From assembly GCA_008933835.1 (NCBI GenBank), contig WBUG01000012.1, positions 1-60,515 of the forward strand: a stretch of 60,515 nucleotides of DNA, in the 5' to 3' direction. The position numbers and the translations under genes are program-made. Positions 28,173-36,397 of this stretch are shown here, one piece after another (the first letter of the stretch is position 1; every line of letters begins with the position of its first letter). The notes beneath the pieces were generated by a model, which saw only the letters and a list, made by a program, of their open reading frames with translations, made no database searches and was not told the origin of the DNA. The DNA comes from Bacteroidota bacterium (GTDB lineage Bacteria; Bacteroidota; Ignavibacteria; UBA10030; UBA8401).

Positions 28173-29726
28173 ATGCCGACAAAATTCAAGAACGAACCGT
28201 TCACCGATTTCTCCAAACCCGCCAACCGCAAAGGGATGGAGAAGGCCCTCCTCAAGGTCCGCGCCGAACTGGGCAAGGACCATCCGCTGGTCATCGGCGG
28301 CGAAGAGATCATGACCGCCGACAAGCTCGTCTCCATCAATCCCTCGTCCCCCTCCACCGTGGTCGGTACCTTCTCCAAAGCGGATCCCGCATTGGCGAAC
28401 CGCGCCATCGAAACGGCGGCGGCGGCGTTCGAGACCTGGAAGAACGTGCCGGCGAAGAAGCGGGCCGACATCCTCTTCAAGGCGGCGGCGCTGATGCGGA
28501 AACGGAAGTTCGAGTTCTCCGCGCTGCTGACGTACGAGGTGGGCAAGTCGTGGGCCGAGGCGGACGCCGACACGGCCGAAGCGATCGACTTCATGGAGTT
28601 CTACGGACGCGAGATGCTCCGCTACGCGGCGCCGCAGCCGCTGACGAAGACCGCCGGCGAACAGAACGAACTGCGCTACATCCCGCTCGGTGTCGGCGTG
28701 GTCGTCCCGCCGTGGAACTTCGCCCTCGCCATCCTCGTCGGCATGACCACCGCTGCGGTCGTCACCGGCAACACGGTGGTGCTCAAACCCTCCAGTGATT
28801 CCCCCGCCATCGGCTGGAAGTTCTTCCAGCTGCTGCGCGAGGTGGGGCTCCCCGCCGGCGTCGTCAACTTCGTCGTCGGTTCCGGCGCGACGGTCGGCGA
28901 CGTGATGGTGGCGCACCCGAAGACCCGCTTCATCTCCTTCACCGGCTCGAAGGAGGTCGGCATCCACATCAACGAGCTCGCCGCGAAGGTGCAGCCGGGA
29001 CAGATCTGGCTGAAGCGCGTCGTGGCCGAGATGGGGGGCAAGGACTCCATCCTCATCGACAGCGAGACCGACCTCGATGCGGCCGCGCAGGCCACCGTCG
29101 CCTCGGCGTTCGGGTTCCAGGGACAGAAATGCTCCGCCGCCTCGCGCGCCATCGTCGTCGCCTCCGTCTATGACCGCTTCGTGGAGAAGGTCGTTGCCCG
29201 CACGAAGGCGCTCACCGTCGGGATGCCGGAGGACCCGGCGACGTACATGGGTCCGGTGGTGAACCGCGGCTCCATGGAGAAGATCCTGCAGTACATCGAG
29301 ACCGGCGTGAAGGAGGGGGGACGTCTCGTCGCGGGCGGGAAGCGCGCCGGCACCGACGGCTTCTTCCTCGAACCGACCGTCATCGCCGACGTCGCCCCGA
29401 CGGCGACCATCGCGCAGGAGGAGATCTTCGGACCGGTCCTCGCCGTCATCAAGGCGAAGGACTTCGACGACGCGCTGCGCATCGCCAACAACACCGAGTT
29501 CGGCCTCACCGGCGGCGTCTGGACGAAGAACAAGAAGAGACAGGAGCGGGCGAAGAACGAGTTCCACGTCGGCAACTTCTATGTCAACCGGAAGATCACC
29601 GGCGCGCTCGTTGGGGTGCATCCGTTCGGCGGCTTCAACATGAGCGGCACCGACTCCAAGGCCGGCGGCCGCGACTACCTGCTGCTCTTCCTGCAGGCCA
29701 AGTCCATCTCCCAGAAAGTGAAATGA
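28173..29726 (+). CDS. rocA: L-glutamate gamma-semialdehyde (P5C) dehydrogenase
   Basis: NAD-dependent aldehyde dehydrogenase of 517 residues that oxidises glutamate semialdehyde to glutamate, the second step of proline (and arginine/ornithine) catabolism. The active site has Glu286 in VAEMGGKD and Cys320 in FGFQGQKCSA. The Phe-Gln-Gly-Gln-Lys context before the cysteine, and the N-terminal extension NEPFTDFSKPANRKGMEKAL, are typical of single-domain RocA/PruA-type P5C dehydrogenases. No proline dehydrogenase gene is adjacent, so PutA activity must be elsewhere. The 188-base upstream gap is AT-rich, with a possible TATCTT -10 box at 28059-28064 but no clear -35 box. sucC follows 42 bases later. 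Confidence 0.9.
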   Translation: MPTKFKNEPFTDFSKPANRKGMEKALLKVRAELGKDHPLVIGGEEIMTADKLVSINPSSPSTVVGTFSKADPALANRAIETAAAAFETWKNVPAKKRADILFKAAALMRKRKFEFSALLTYEVGKSWAEADADTAEAIDFMEFYGREMLRYAAPQPLTKTAGEQNELRYIPLGVGVVVPPWNFALAILVGMTTAAVVTGNTVVLKPSSDSPAIGWKFFQLLREVGLPAGVVNFVVGSGATVGDVMVAHPKTRFISFTGSKEVGIHINELAAKVQPGQIWLKRVVAEMGGKDSILIDSETDLDAAAQATVASAFGFQGQKCSAASRAIVVASVYDRFVEKVVARTKALTVGMPEDPATYMGPVVNRGSMEKILQYIETGVKEGGRLVAGGKRAGTDGFFLEPTVIADVAPTATIAQEEIFGPVLAVIKAKDFDDALRIANNTEFGLTGGVWTKNKKRQERAKNEFHVGNFYVNRKITGALVGVHPFGGFNMSGTDSKAGGRDYLLLFLQAKSISQKVK

Positions 29727-29768
29727 CGGCATCACACTGAGCGATCACATCTTATCGTAGGAGACGCA

Positions 29769-30932
29769 ATGAAGATCCACGAATATCAGGGCAAAGACAT
29801 CCTCCGCAAGTACGGCGTCGCCGTTCCGCGCGGCGAGGTGGCGTTCACGGTCGACGAGGCGGTGGCGGGAGCGAAGAAGCTCGGCGGTTCGGTCTGGGTG
29901 GTGAAGGCGCAGATCCACGCCGGCGGCCGCGGCAAAGGGGGCGGCGTGAAGGTGGCGAAGAGCATCGACGAGGTGCGGCAGTACGCCTCGCAGATCCTCG
30001 GCATGACGCTGGTGACGCACCAGACCGGTCCGGAGGGCCGTCTCGTGAAGCGCCTGCTCATCGAAGAGGGGGCGAACATCGACAAGGAGATGTACGTCGG
30101 CATCACGCTGGACCGGGTCCGCTCCCGCAACGTGGTGATGGTCTCGACCGAAGGAGGGATGGAGATCGAGAAAGTGGCCGAGGAGCATCCCGAGAAGATC
30201 GTGAAGGAGCACATCGATCCCGCCGCCGGCTTCCAGCAGTTCCAGGCGCGCAAGCTCGCGTTCGCGCTCGGACTGAGCGGCGACGCGTTCAAGAACGCGG
30301 TGAAGTTCCTGCTGGCGCTCTACAAGGCGTACGAAGCGACCGACGCATCGCTCTTCGAGATCAACCCCCTCGTCATCACGAAGGAGGGGGCGGTGGTCGC
30401 GCTGGACGCGAAGGTGAACTTCGACGACAACGCGCTCGACCGGCATCCGGAGTTCAAGGAGCTGCGCGACCTGGACGAGGAGGACCCGCTGGAGGTCGAG
30501 GCGTCCAAGAGCAATCTCAACTACATCAAGCTCGACGGCAACGTCGGCTGCATGGTGAACGGTGCCGGTCTCGCGATGGCGACGATGGACATCATCAAGC
30601 TCGCGGGGGGCGAACCGGCCAACTTCCTCGACGTCGGCGGCGGCGCCAACGCGCAGACGGTGGCGAGCGGGTTCAAGATCATCCTCGCGGACAAGAACGT
30701 GAAGGCGATCCTCATCAACATCTTCGGCGGCATCGTCCGCTGCGACCGCGTCGCGAACGGCGTGGTGGAGGCGGCGAAGATCGTGGACGTGCACGTCCCC
30801 ATCGTCGTCCGGCTCGCCGGCACCAACGCGGACATCGCCGCGGACATCCTGAAGAACTCCGGGATGAGCTTCCTCGTGGCGGAGAACCTGAAGGACGCCG
30901 CGGAGAAGGTGACCAAAGCGCTGGCGGCGTGA
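29769..30932 (+). CDS. sucC: Succinate--CoA ligase (ADP-forming) subunit beta
   Basis: ATP-grasp subunit of the TCA-cycle enzyme that interconverts succinyl-CoA and succinate with substrate-level phosphorylation. The protein begins [19 protein letters not shown], includes [16 protein letters not shown] (near 50-65), the phosphate/succinate region [15 protein letters not shown], and the end [14 protein letters not shown]. The 387-residue length is standard. TAGGAG lies six bases before the ATG. The alpha subunit gene sucD, often adjacent, is not downstream here; a toxin-antitoxin pair takes its place. Confidence 0.96.
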   Translation: MKIHEYQGKDILRKYGVAVPRGEVAFTVDEAVAGAKKLGGSVWVVKAQIHAGGRGKGGGVKVAKSIDEVRQYASQILGMTLVTHQTGPEGRLVKRLLIEEGANIDKEMYVGITLDRVRSRNVVMVSTEGGMEIEKVAEEHPEKIVKEHIDPAAGFQQFQARKLAFALGLSGDAFKNAVKFLLALYKAYEATDASLFEINPLVITKEGAVVALDAKVNFDDNALDRHPEFKELRDLDEEDPLEVEASKSNLNYIKLDGNVGCMVNGAGLAMATMDIIKLAGGEPANFLDVGGGANAQTVASGFKIILADKNVKAILINIFGGIVRCDRVANGVVEAAKIVDVHVPIVVRLAGTNADIAADILKNSGMSFLVAENLKDAAEKVTKALAA

Positions 30933-30951
30933 CCAAGAGAACGGAGTGAAC

Positions 30952-31143
30952 ATGAAAGGGATCGAATACGTTGTGGATGCCCGAGGACGGAGGAAGGCGG
31001 TCCTCGTCGATCTGAAAGTGCACGGCGATGCTTGGGAGGATTTCTATGACGCTCTCGTCGCACGGCTGCGAGCCAATGAACCGCGGGAAACGTATTCATC
31101 CGTCCGTTCAAAGCTGAAGGCCAAAGGGAAAGTCCGTGCGTGA
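30952..31143 (+). CDS. Small protein, probable antitoxin of a type II pair
   Basis: A 63-residue protein (MKGIEYVVDARGRRKAVLVD at the start) encoded just upstream of, and overlapping by eight bases, a RelE/ParE-like toxin gene. The N-terminal strand-rich part followed by DLKVHGDAWEDFYDALVARL and a basic tail resembles small Phd/RelB-like antitoxins that bind DNA and cap the toxin. No confident family assignment. The ATG has CGGAG five bases upstream. A GTG six bases earlier is possible. Codon use is less GC-rich than sucC and gatB, consistent with later insertion. Confidence 0.65.
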   Translation: MKGIEYVVDARGRRKAVLVDLKVHGDAWEDFYDALVARLRANEPRETYSSVRSKLKAKGKVRA

Positions 31144-31396
31144 GTACGGAATTCTCTTCACCCGTTCTGCGCGGAAGGAACTGGAACTTCTCCCCGCCCC
31201 CGCCTGCGAACGGATACTGTCCGAAATAGGTTCGTTGTCCCGTCGACCGTTCCCCTCCGGCTGTACGAAGCTGAGAGGGGAACGTCATCTTTGGCGAATC
31301 CGGATCGGTGTGTATCGCGTCATTTATTCTGTGCTGACCGACCGTCTCGTCATTGAGGTCATCAGGATCCGTCACCGGAAAGAGGCGTATCGATAG
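31136..31396 (+). CDS. RelE/ParE-family toxin
   Basis: An 86-residue protein starting at GTG. It has the RelE/ParE fold pattern: YGILFTRSARKELELLPAPA at the N-terminus, then KLRGERHLWRIRIGVYRVIY and a closing strand with RIRHRKEAYR. RelE members cut mRNA in the ribosome and ParE members poison gyrase. The strand LWRIRIGVYRVIY and the terminal H-R-x-x-A-Y are shared by ribosome-dependent RelE-type toxins, so RNase activity is the more likely. It overlaps the antitoxin gene by eight bases, and gatB begins four bases after its stop, so gatB may be transcribed with it. Confidence 0.85.
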   Translation: MREYGILFTRSARKELELLPAPACERILSEIGSLSRRPFPSGCTKLRGERHLWRIRIGVYRVIYSVLTDRLVIEVIRIRHRKEAYR

Positions 31397-31399
31397 TTC

Positions 31400-32863
31400 A
31401 TGAGCAAGACTGATGCATACGAAGCGGTCATCGGACTCGAGGTCCACGCCCAGCTGTCGACCGCCACGAAGATCTTCTGCGGCTGCTCCACCGCGTTCGG
31501 AGCGCCGCCGAACACCAATGTCTGCCCGGTCTGCCTCGGCATGCCGGGGAGCCTGCCGGTGCTGAACCGGCAGGTGGTCGAGTACGCCGTCCGTCTCGGC
31601 CTCGCCGTCGGCTGCCGCATCGCCCCCCGTTCGGTCTTCGCCCGCAAGAACTACTTCTATCCGGACCTTCCCAAAGGGTACCAGATCTCGCAGTACGAAG
31701 AGCCCATCTGCCTCGCCGGTCATGTGGACGTCGCCGGGGCGGACGGTTCCCCCCGCCGAATCGGTATCACCCGCATCCATATGGAAGAGGATGCCGGCAA
31801 GTCCATTCATGACGCCGGTGCCGGCACGCTGGTGGACGCGAACCGGTGCGGCACGCCGCTGCTCGAGATCGTGAGCGAACCGGACCTGCGCACCGCGCAG
31901 GAGGCGGTGCAGTACCTCGCGTTCCTCCGCCAGACGGTCCGCTACCTCGGCATCTGCGACGGCAACATGGAAGAGGGGAGCTTCCGGTGCGACGCGAACG
32001 TCTCCGTCCGCCGGAAAGGGGAGACGCGCCTCGGCACCAAGACCGAGGTGAAGAACATGAACTCCTTCAGCAGCGTGGAGCGCGCCATCGAACGGGAGAT
32101 CCGCCGGCAGATCGGCATCCTCGACGAGGGGGGCGCCGTGGTGCAGCAGACGCTACTGTGGGACGCCGAACGGGGCGAGGTGCATCCGATGCGGAGCAAG
32201 GAGGAGGCGCACGACTACCGTTACTTCCCCGACCCGGACCTCGCGCCGGTGCTCGTGAACGACGCCTGGGTGGACGAGGTGCGCCGCTCCCTGCCGGAGC
32301 TTCCCGCCGCCAAACACGCCCGGTTCGCCGCCGAGTACGGACTGCCGGAGTACGACGCCGGCGTCCTCACGCAGGACCGTTCCGTCGCCGAGTACTTCGA
32401 ACGGACCGTGCGCGCCCTCTCCGCGAAGGGGCGCGACGCCGCCAAGACGGCGAGCAACTGGGTGATGACCGACGTGCTCCGGTCGCTGAACGAACGTCAA
32501 TGCACGGCGGAGGAGTTCCCCGTGACCTCCGAACGTCTCGCCGCGATGCTCGACCTGCTGCTCGACGGTACCGTCAGCGGCACCATCGCGAAGGAGCTCT
32601 TCGCCGACATGCTCGTCTCTCCCGACGCTCCGAAGGTCATCGTGGAGCGGAAGGGCATGGCGCAGATCTCCGACACCGGCGCCATCGGCCGGGAGATCGA
32701 TGCGGTCCTGGCGCGGTTCCCCGCCGAGACCGCCCGCTTCCGCGCGGGCGAAACGAAGCTGATGGGATTCTTCGTGGGCGAGACCATGAAGGTGATGAAG
32801 GGGAAAGGGAATCCGAAGCTCATCAACGAACTCTTACGAACGAAACTGGAAGGCCGATCATGA
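31400..32863 (+). CDS. gatB: Aspartyl/glutamyl-tRNA amidotransferase subunit B
   Basis: tRNA-binding kinase subunit of the GatCAB complex, which amidates misacylated Glu-tRNA(Gln) and Asp-tRNA(Asn) so that cells lacking GlnRS or AsnRS can make these tRNAs. Conserved regions include [35 protein letters not shown] (zinc and entry region), and [20 protein letters not shown]. The C-terminal part carries the helical tail and YqeY-like domain. The length is 487 residues. gatA and gatC are not in the window. The gene overlaps tpiA by four bases and follows the toxin gene by four bases. Confidence 0.96.
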   Translation: MSKTDAYEAVIGLEVHAQLSTATKIFCGCSTAFGAPPNTNVCPVCLGMPGSLPVLNRQVVEYAVRLGLAVGCRIAPRSVFARKNYFYPDLPKGYQISQYEEPICLAGHVDVAGADGSPRRIGITRIHMEEDAGKSIHDAGAGTLVDANRCGTPLLEIVSEPDLRTAQEAVQYLAFLRQTVRYLGICDGNMEEGSFRCDANVSVRRKGETRLGTKTEVKNMNSFSSVERAIEREIRRQIGILDEGGAVVQQTLLWDAERGEVHPMRSKEEAHDYRYFPDPDLAPVLVNDAWVDEVRRSLPELPAAKHARFAAEYGLPEYDAGVLTQDRSVAEYFERTVRALSAKGRDAAKTASNWVMTDVLRSLNERQCTAEEFPVTSERLAAMLDLLLDGTVSGTIAKELFADMLVSPDAPKVIVERKGMAQISDTGAIGREIDAVLARFPAETARFRAGETKLMGFFVGETMKVMKGKGNPKLINELLRTKLEGRS

Positions 32864-33609
32864 GACCCATCGTCATCGCCGGCAACTGGAAGATGAACAA
32901 CGACATCGCCCAGACCGCCGAGCTCATCAACGCACTGAAGGCGGCGAAGAAGACCTCCTCCGCCGCGGTCATCGTCTGTCCCCCCTTCACCTCGCTCCAG
33001 GCCGCCTCGCTTCTGCTGGCCGGAAGCGGCATCGCGCTCGGCGCGCAGGACGTGTCGCTCCACGACAGCGGCGCGTACACCGGCGAGGTGTCGCTGGCCA
33101 TGCTGAAGTCCGCCGGCTGCTCGTACGTCATCGTCGGACATTCGGAACGCCGGCAGTACCACGGCGAGACCGACGCCGTCATCAATCAGAAGGCGAAGAA
33201 GGTGCTCGCCGGCGGTCTCATCCCCATCGTCTGCATCGGCGAAACGCTGCAGGAGCGCGAACAGGGGGTGACCGCAACGGTGCTCACCACGCAGACCACC
33301 GGTGTCCTCGCCGGCATTCCGGCGGCCGACGTGGAGAAGCTCATCGTCGCCTACGAACCGGTCTGGGCCATCGGCACCGGCAAGACCGCGACGAAGGAAC
33401 AGGCCGAAGAGGCGCATCGGCTCATCCGCTCCGTCATCGCGAAGCTCTATTCGAGCGGGACGGCCGAGAAAGTGGTCATCCAGTACGGCGGCAGCGTGAA
33501 ACCGGAGAATGCCAAAGAACTGCTTACCCAGAAGAACATCGACGGCGCGCTGGTCGGCGGCGCCTGTCTGAAAGCGGATTCATTCTTGGGCATCATCAAC
33601 GCCGCATAA
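32860..33609 (+). CDS. tpiA: Triosephosphate isomerase
   Basis: Interconverts dihydroxyacetone phosphate and glyceraldehyde 3-phosphate in glycolysis. The 249-residue TIM barrel shows GNWKMN (Lys11 region), catalytic His in IVGHSERRQ, catalytic Glu in [14 protein letters not shown], and the phosphate-binding QYGGSVKP and GALVGGACL. The ATG lies inside the gatB stop (ATGA). A clear terminator follows 20 bases after the stop and ends the transcript. Confidence 0.97.
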   Translation: MRPIVIAGNWKMNNDIAQTAELINALKAAKKTSSAAVIVCPPFTSLQAASLLLAGSGIALGAQDVSLHDSGAYTGEVSLAMLKSAGCSYVIVGHSERRQYHGETDAVINQKAKKVLAGGLIPIVCIGETLQEREQGVTATVLTTQTTGVLAGIPAADVEKLIVAYEPVWAIGTGKTATKEQAEEAHRLIRSVIAKLYSSGTAEKVVIQYGGSVKPENAKELLTQKNIDGALVGGACLKADSFLGIINAA

Positions 33610-33628
33610 GTATAGAGTGCAGGCAATT

Positions 33629-33668
33629 GCCGTAATTCTGCCGAAATCGGTGGGATTACGGCTTTTTT
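33629..33668 (+). terminator. Rho-independent terminator after tpiA
   Basis: A stem of GCCGTAATTC with GGATTACGGC (one G-T pair), extended inward by TGCCG/CGGTG around an AAAT loop, is followed by TTTTTT. It ends the gatB-tpiA transcript. Confidence 0.88.
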
Positions 33669-33693
33669 GTTTCCTGAAGGACCAATATTTCTC

Positions 33694-33722
33694 TTGGTTT
33701 AGGGGCGGTCGTATGTTATATT
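33694..33722 (+). promoter_or_regulatory. Predicted sigma-70 promoter of the GH2-like gene
   Basis: TTGGTT and TATATT are separated by 17 bases, giving a start near 33729 and a leader of about 70 bases. It lies just after the tpiA terminator, so a new transcription unit (GH2-like gene, smc and onward) begins here. Confidence 0.6.
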
Positions 33723-33796
33723 AATGCTGTTTTTTGTCGCAAATTCCGTAAAATTTGGTCAAAAACGACACTTTTGCCATAATTCAGGGCATCTCT

Positions 33797-36379
33797 TTGG
33801 CACGCACGCTCTTTCGGTCTTTCACATACCTTCTGCTTTCGTTCCTCTGCGTCAACCCACTATTTTCTCAGCAGTTATTCCTCGAAAACGGTTCTCCGTC
33901 CCATCCCCAGGTGCTGGGGTACGCCTCTCAGACCCGGTCCGTCATCGACCTTTCCGGCGAATGGGAATTCTCCTTGGACGAAGGAGTGACCTGGGCCTCC
34001 GTCCGTATTCCGGCGGCGGCGCAGTACGAAGGGAAGATTGTCTACAAGCGGAAGTTTGCGGCGGACGAAGAGCTCATCGGCCGGAGCGCGTTCCGTTTCG
34101 TTTCCTACGGCATCAACCACACCGCCGATGTCTTCATCAACGACCTCTTCATCGGCCGGCATGCGGGTGGATACACGTCGTTCGAACTTCCGGTGCCGGA
34201 GAACGCGGTGCAGTCCGGCGGCGAGAACGTCATCCGCATCGTGACGGACAATTCGCTCGACCACCGCACCACGTTCCCGCTCCGGGCGCAGGTGAACGGC
34301 GTCCGGAACTACGGCGGACTGACGCGGGACCTCTTCCTCGTCGCGGTGCCGCGTGCCTCCATCGCCTCCGCCGGAGTGACGGTGGACGCCATCGAACCGA
34401 AGGGGGTCCGCCTGACGGTGTCGGCGGAGCTGACGGCGGACGGACGGCTCCGCGAACCGCTCAGCGGCAGGTCGCTCCAGCTCACCGTCTCGGTCGCCTC
34501 AGCGTCGACCGGCGCCCTGTTCGGGAAGCCGGTGACGGTCCCGGTGGACCCGCTCGCGGAAGGGAAGCAGACGGCGGAGGTGCCGGTCACCCTCTCCGGG
34601 CTGACGATGTGGAGTCCCGACACCCCGGAGCTCATCACCGTCACCCTCTCGCTCGCCGCCCTTGAAGGGAAGAAGGATTCGCTGCTGGACGAGACCGCGG
34701 TGACGACCGGCGTGCGGACGTTCACGAAGGACAAAGAGCAGCTGCTGCTCAACGGGGCGCCGGTGACGCTGCGCGGCGTCGTCTGGTTCGAGGATTCCGA
34801 GCGGCACGGCAGCGCGATGACGTATGAGGAGATGGAACGCGACGTCGCGCTCATCCGCAATCTCGGCGCCAACACCGTGCGCGCGGCGCTCAATCCGCCG
34901 CATCCCTTCTTCGTGCAGCTGTGCGACCGGTACGGCCTGTTCGTGCTCGAAGAGGTCCCGAACGACGGTATCCCGGCGGCCGTGGCGTCGTCCGAAGGAT
35001 ACCGGGAACAGATCGAAGAACGGCTGCGCGCCATGGTGCAGCGCGACCGGCACCGTCCCAGCGTCATCGCCTGGGGGCTGGGCTCCGGTTCCGCCGCGAC
35101 CGCGGACGGCGTGCCGCTGCTGAAGGCGCTGCACCGTACGGCCAAGGCGCTGGACGGACGGCTCACCTACTCCGTCAGCGGGGACGGGGAGCACCGCGGG
35201 GTGGACGCGGCGGACATCGCCGGCATCGACCTGAGCGGCGACGACACGAAGCGGTTCCGCTCCCGCCTCACCGAGTTCAAACGCATCTTCGCCGGAACGC
35301 CGGTGCTCGTGGCGGGCTACGGTCTGGCGGTGGAGAAGGGGAACCACAACGGGTACAGCGACCCGGTCTCCGAGGAGGCGCAGGCGCGTCATCTGCATCA
35401 GCGCATGGCGCTGCTGCGCGAACTGGGAGCGGCGGGCGGCATCATCCGCGCGTTCAACGACCACCGCAGCGACCGGCCGGTGATGCGGCTCGGACCCGCG
35501 TCTTCGGACCTCCACACCTCCGGCATCGTCGCGCTCGACCGGCAGAAGAAGACCGCCTACGACGTGATGCACTCGCTGTACCATGGCCAGAAGGTCTCCG
35601 CCCTCCCGATGGGCGTGCACGTTCCCCCCTCGCCGTACCTCTACGTCATCATCGGCCTGGCGCTGCTCGTGACGGCGGCCTGGCTCATCAACGGCAACCG
35701 CCGGTACCGCGAGAGCACCTGGCGCTCCGTCTTCAAATCGTACAATTTCTTCGCCGACATCCGGGACCAGTTCTCGCTGCCGCTCTTCCACACCACCGTC
35801 ACGGCGGTCATCATCGCCGTCACCATCGCGGTCACCGTCTCGAGCGTGCTCCACCACTACCGCACGGACGCCCTGGCGGACTACCTGCTCTCGTTCTTCC
35901 TTGCGGATGCGGTGAAGCGCCTCCTCATCGCCATGGCGTGGGACCCGGTGACGAGCATCCTCTACCTCTCCGGCGCGATGATGGCGTGGTTCTTCCTGCT
36001 GACCTTCCTCATCCAGGTCGGCGCACGCGTCGCCCGGACGAAGGTGCGGCTCTTCCATTCCTACTCCATCGCCGTCTGGACCGCGATGCCGTGGATCGCC
36101 TTCATCCCCGTCGGCATGATCCTCTACCGGGTGCTGCAGAGCGACGCGTACGTGCCGTGGATCGTCGGCCTCATCGGCATGATGTCCCTCTGGACCTTCT
36201 TCCGGATGCTGAAGGGGATCTCGGTCATCTACCATATGTACACCCCCAAGATGTACATGCTCGGCCTCACCGCCGTGGTGGTGCTCCTCGGCGGCGGCTA
36301 CCTGTACGCGGACGCCGTGCTGTCGGTGACCGCCTACGCCGACCTGTTCTTCTCTTCCGTCCTTCCGTTCGCCCACTGA
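33797..36379 (+). CDS. Membrane-anchored GH2-fold pseudoenzyme
   Basis: An 860-residue protein from a TTG start with AGGG seven bases upstream. The start is chosen because it gives a good signal peptide (ARTLFRSFTYLLLSFLCVN then PLFSQQ). The exported part has GH2 sugar-binding, immunoglobulin-like and TIM-barrel domains (about 27-600). At the acid/base site the family pattern W-x-x-x-N-E reads WGLGSG (426-431): Asn to Ser430, Glu to Gly431. At the nucleophile site T-E-Y-G reads AGYG (506-509): Glu to Gly507. Six hydrophobic helices follow (about 614-838), resembling a Yip1-like membrane domain. It should bind a glycan but not cleave it by the normal mechanism. Confidence 0.8.
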   Translation: MARTLFRSFTYLLLSFLCVNPLFSQQLFLENGSPSHPQVLGYASQTRSVIDLSGEWEFSLDEGVTWASVRIPAAAQYEGKIVYKRKFAADEELIGRSAFRFVSYGINHTADVFINDLFIGRHAGGYTSFELPVPENAVQSGGENVIRIVTDNSLDHRTTFPLRAQVNGVRNYGGLTRDLFLVAVPRASIASAGVTVDAIEPKGVRLTVSAELTADGRLREPLSGRSLQLTVSVASASTGALFGKPVTVPVDPLAEGKQTAEVPVTLSGLTMWSPDTPELITVTLSLAALEGKKDSLLDETAVTTGVRTFTKDKEQLLLNGAPVTLRGVVWFEDSERHGSAMTYEEMERDVALIRNLGANTVRAALNPPHPFFVQLCDRYGLFVLEEVPNDGIPAAVASSEGYREQIEERLRAMVQRDRHRPSVIAWGLGSGSAATADGVPLLKALHRTAKALDGRLTYSVSGDGEHRGVDAADIAGIDLSGDDTKRFRSRLTEFKRIFAGTPVLVAGYGLAVEKGNHNGYSDPVSEEAQARHLHQRMALLRELGAAGGIIRAFNDHRSDRPVMRLGPASSDLHTSGIVALDRQKKTAYDVMHSLYHGQKVSALPMGVHVPPSPYLYVIIGLALLVTAAWLINGNRRYRESTWRSVFKSYNFFADIRDQFSLPLFHTTVTAVIIAVTIAVTVSSVLHHYRTDALADYLLSFFLADAVKRLLIAMAWDPVTSILYLSGAMMAWFFLLTFLIQVGARVARTKVRLFHSYSIAVWTAMPWIAFIPVGMILYRVLQSDAYVPWIVGLIGMMSLWTFFRMLKGISVIYHMYTPKMYMLGLTAVVVLLGGGYLYADAVLSVTAYADLFFSSVLPFAH

Positions 36380-36397
36380 CCCGGACCGCCGCATCGC

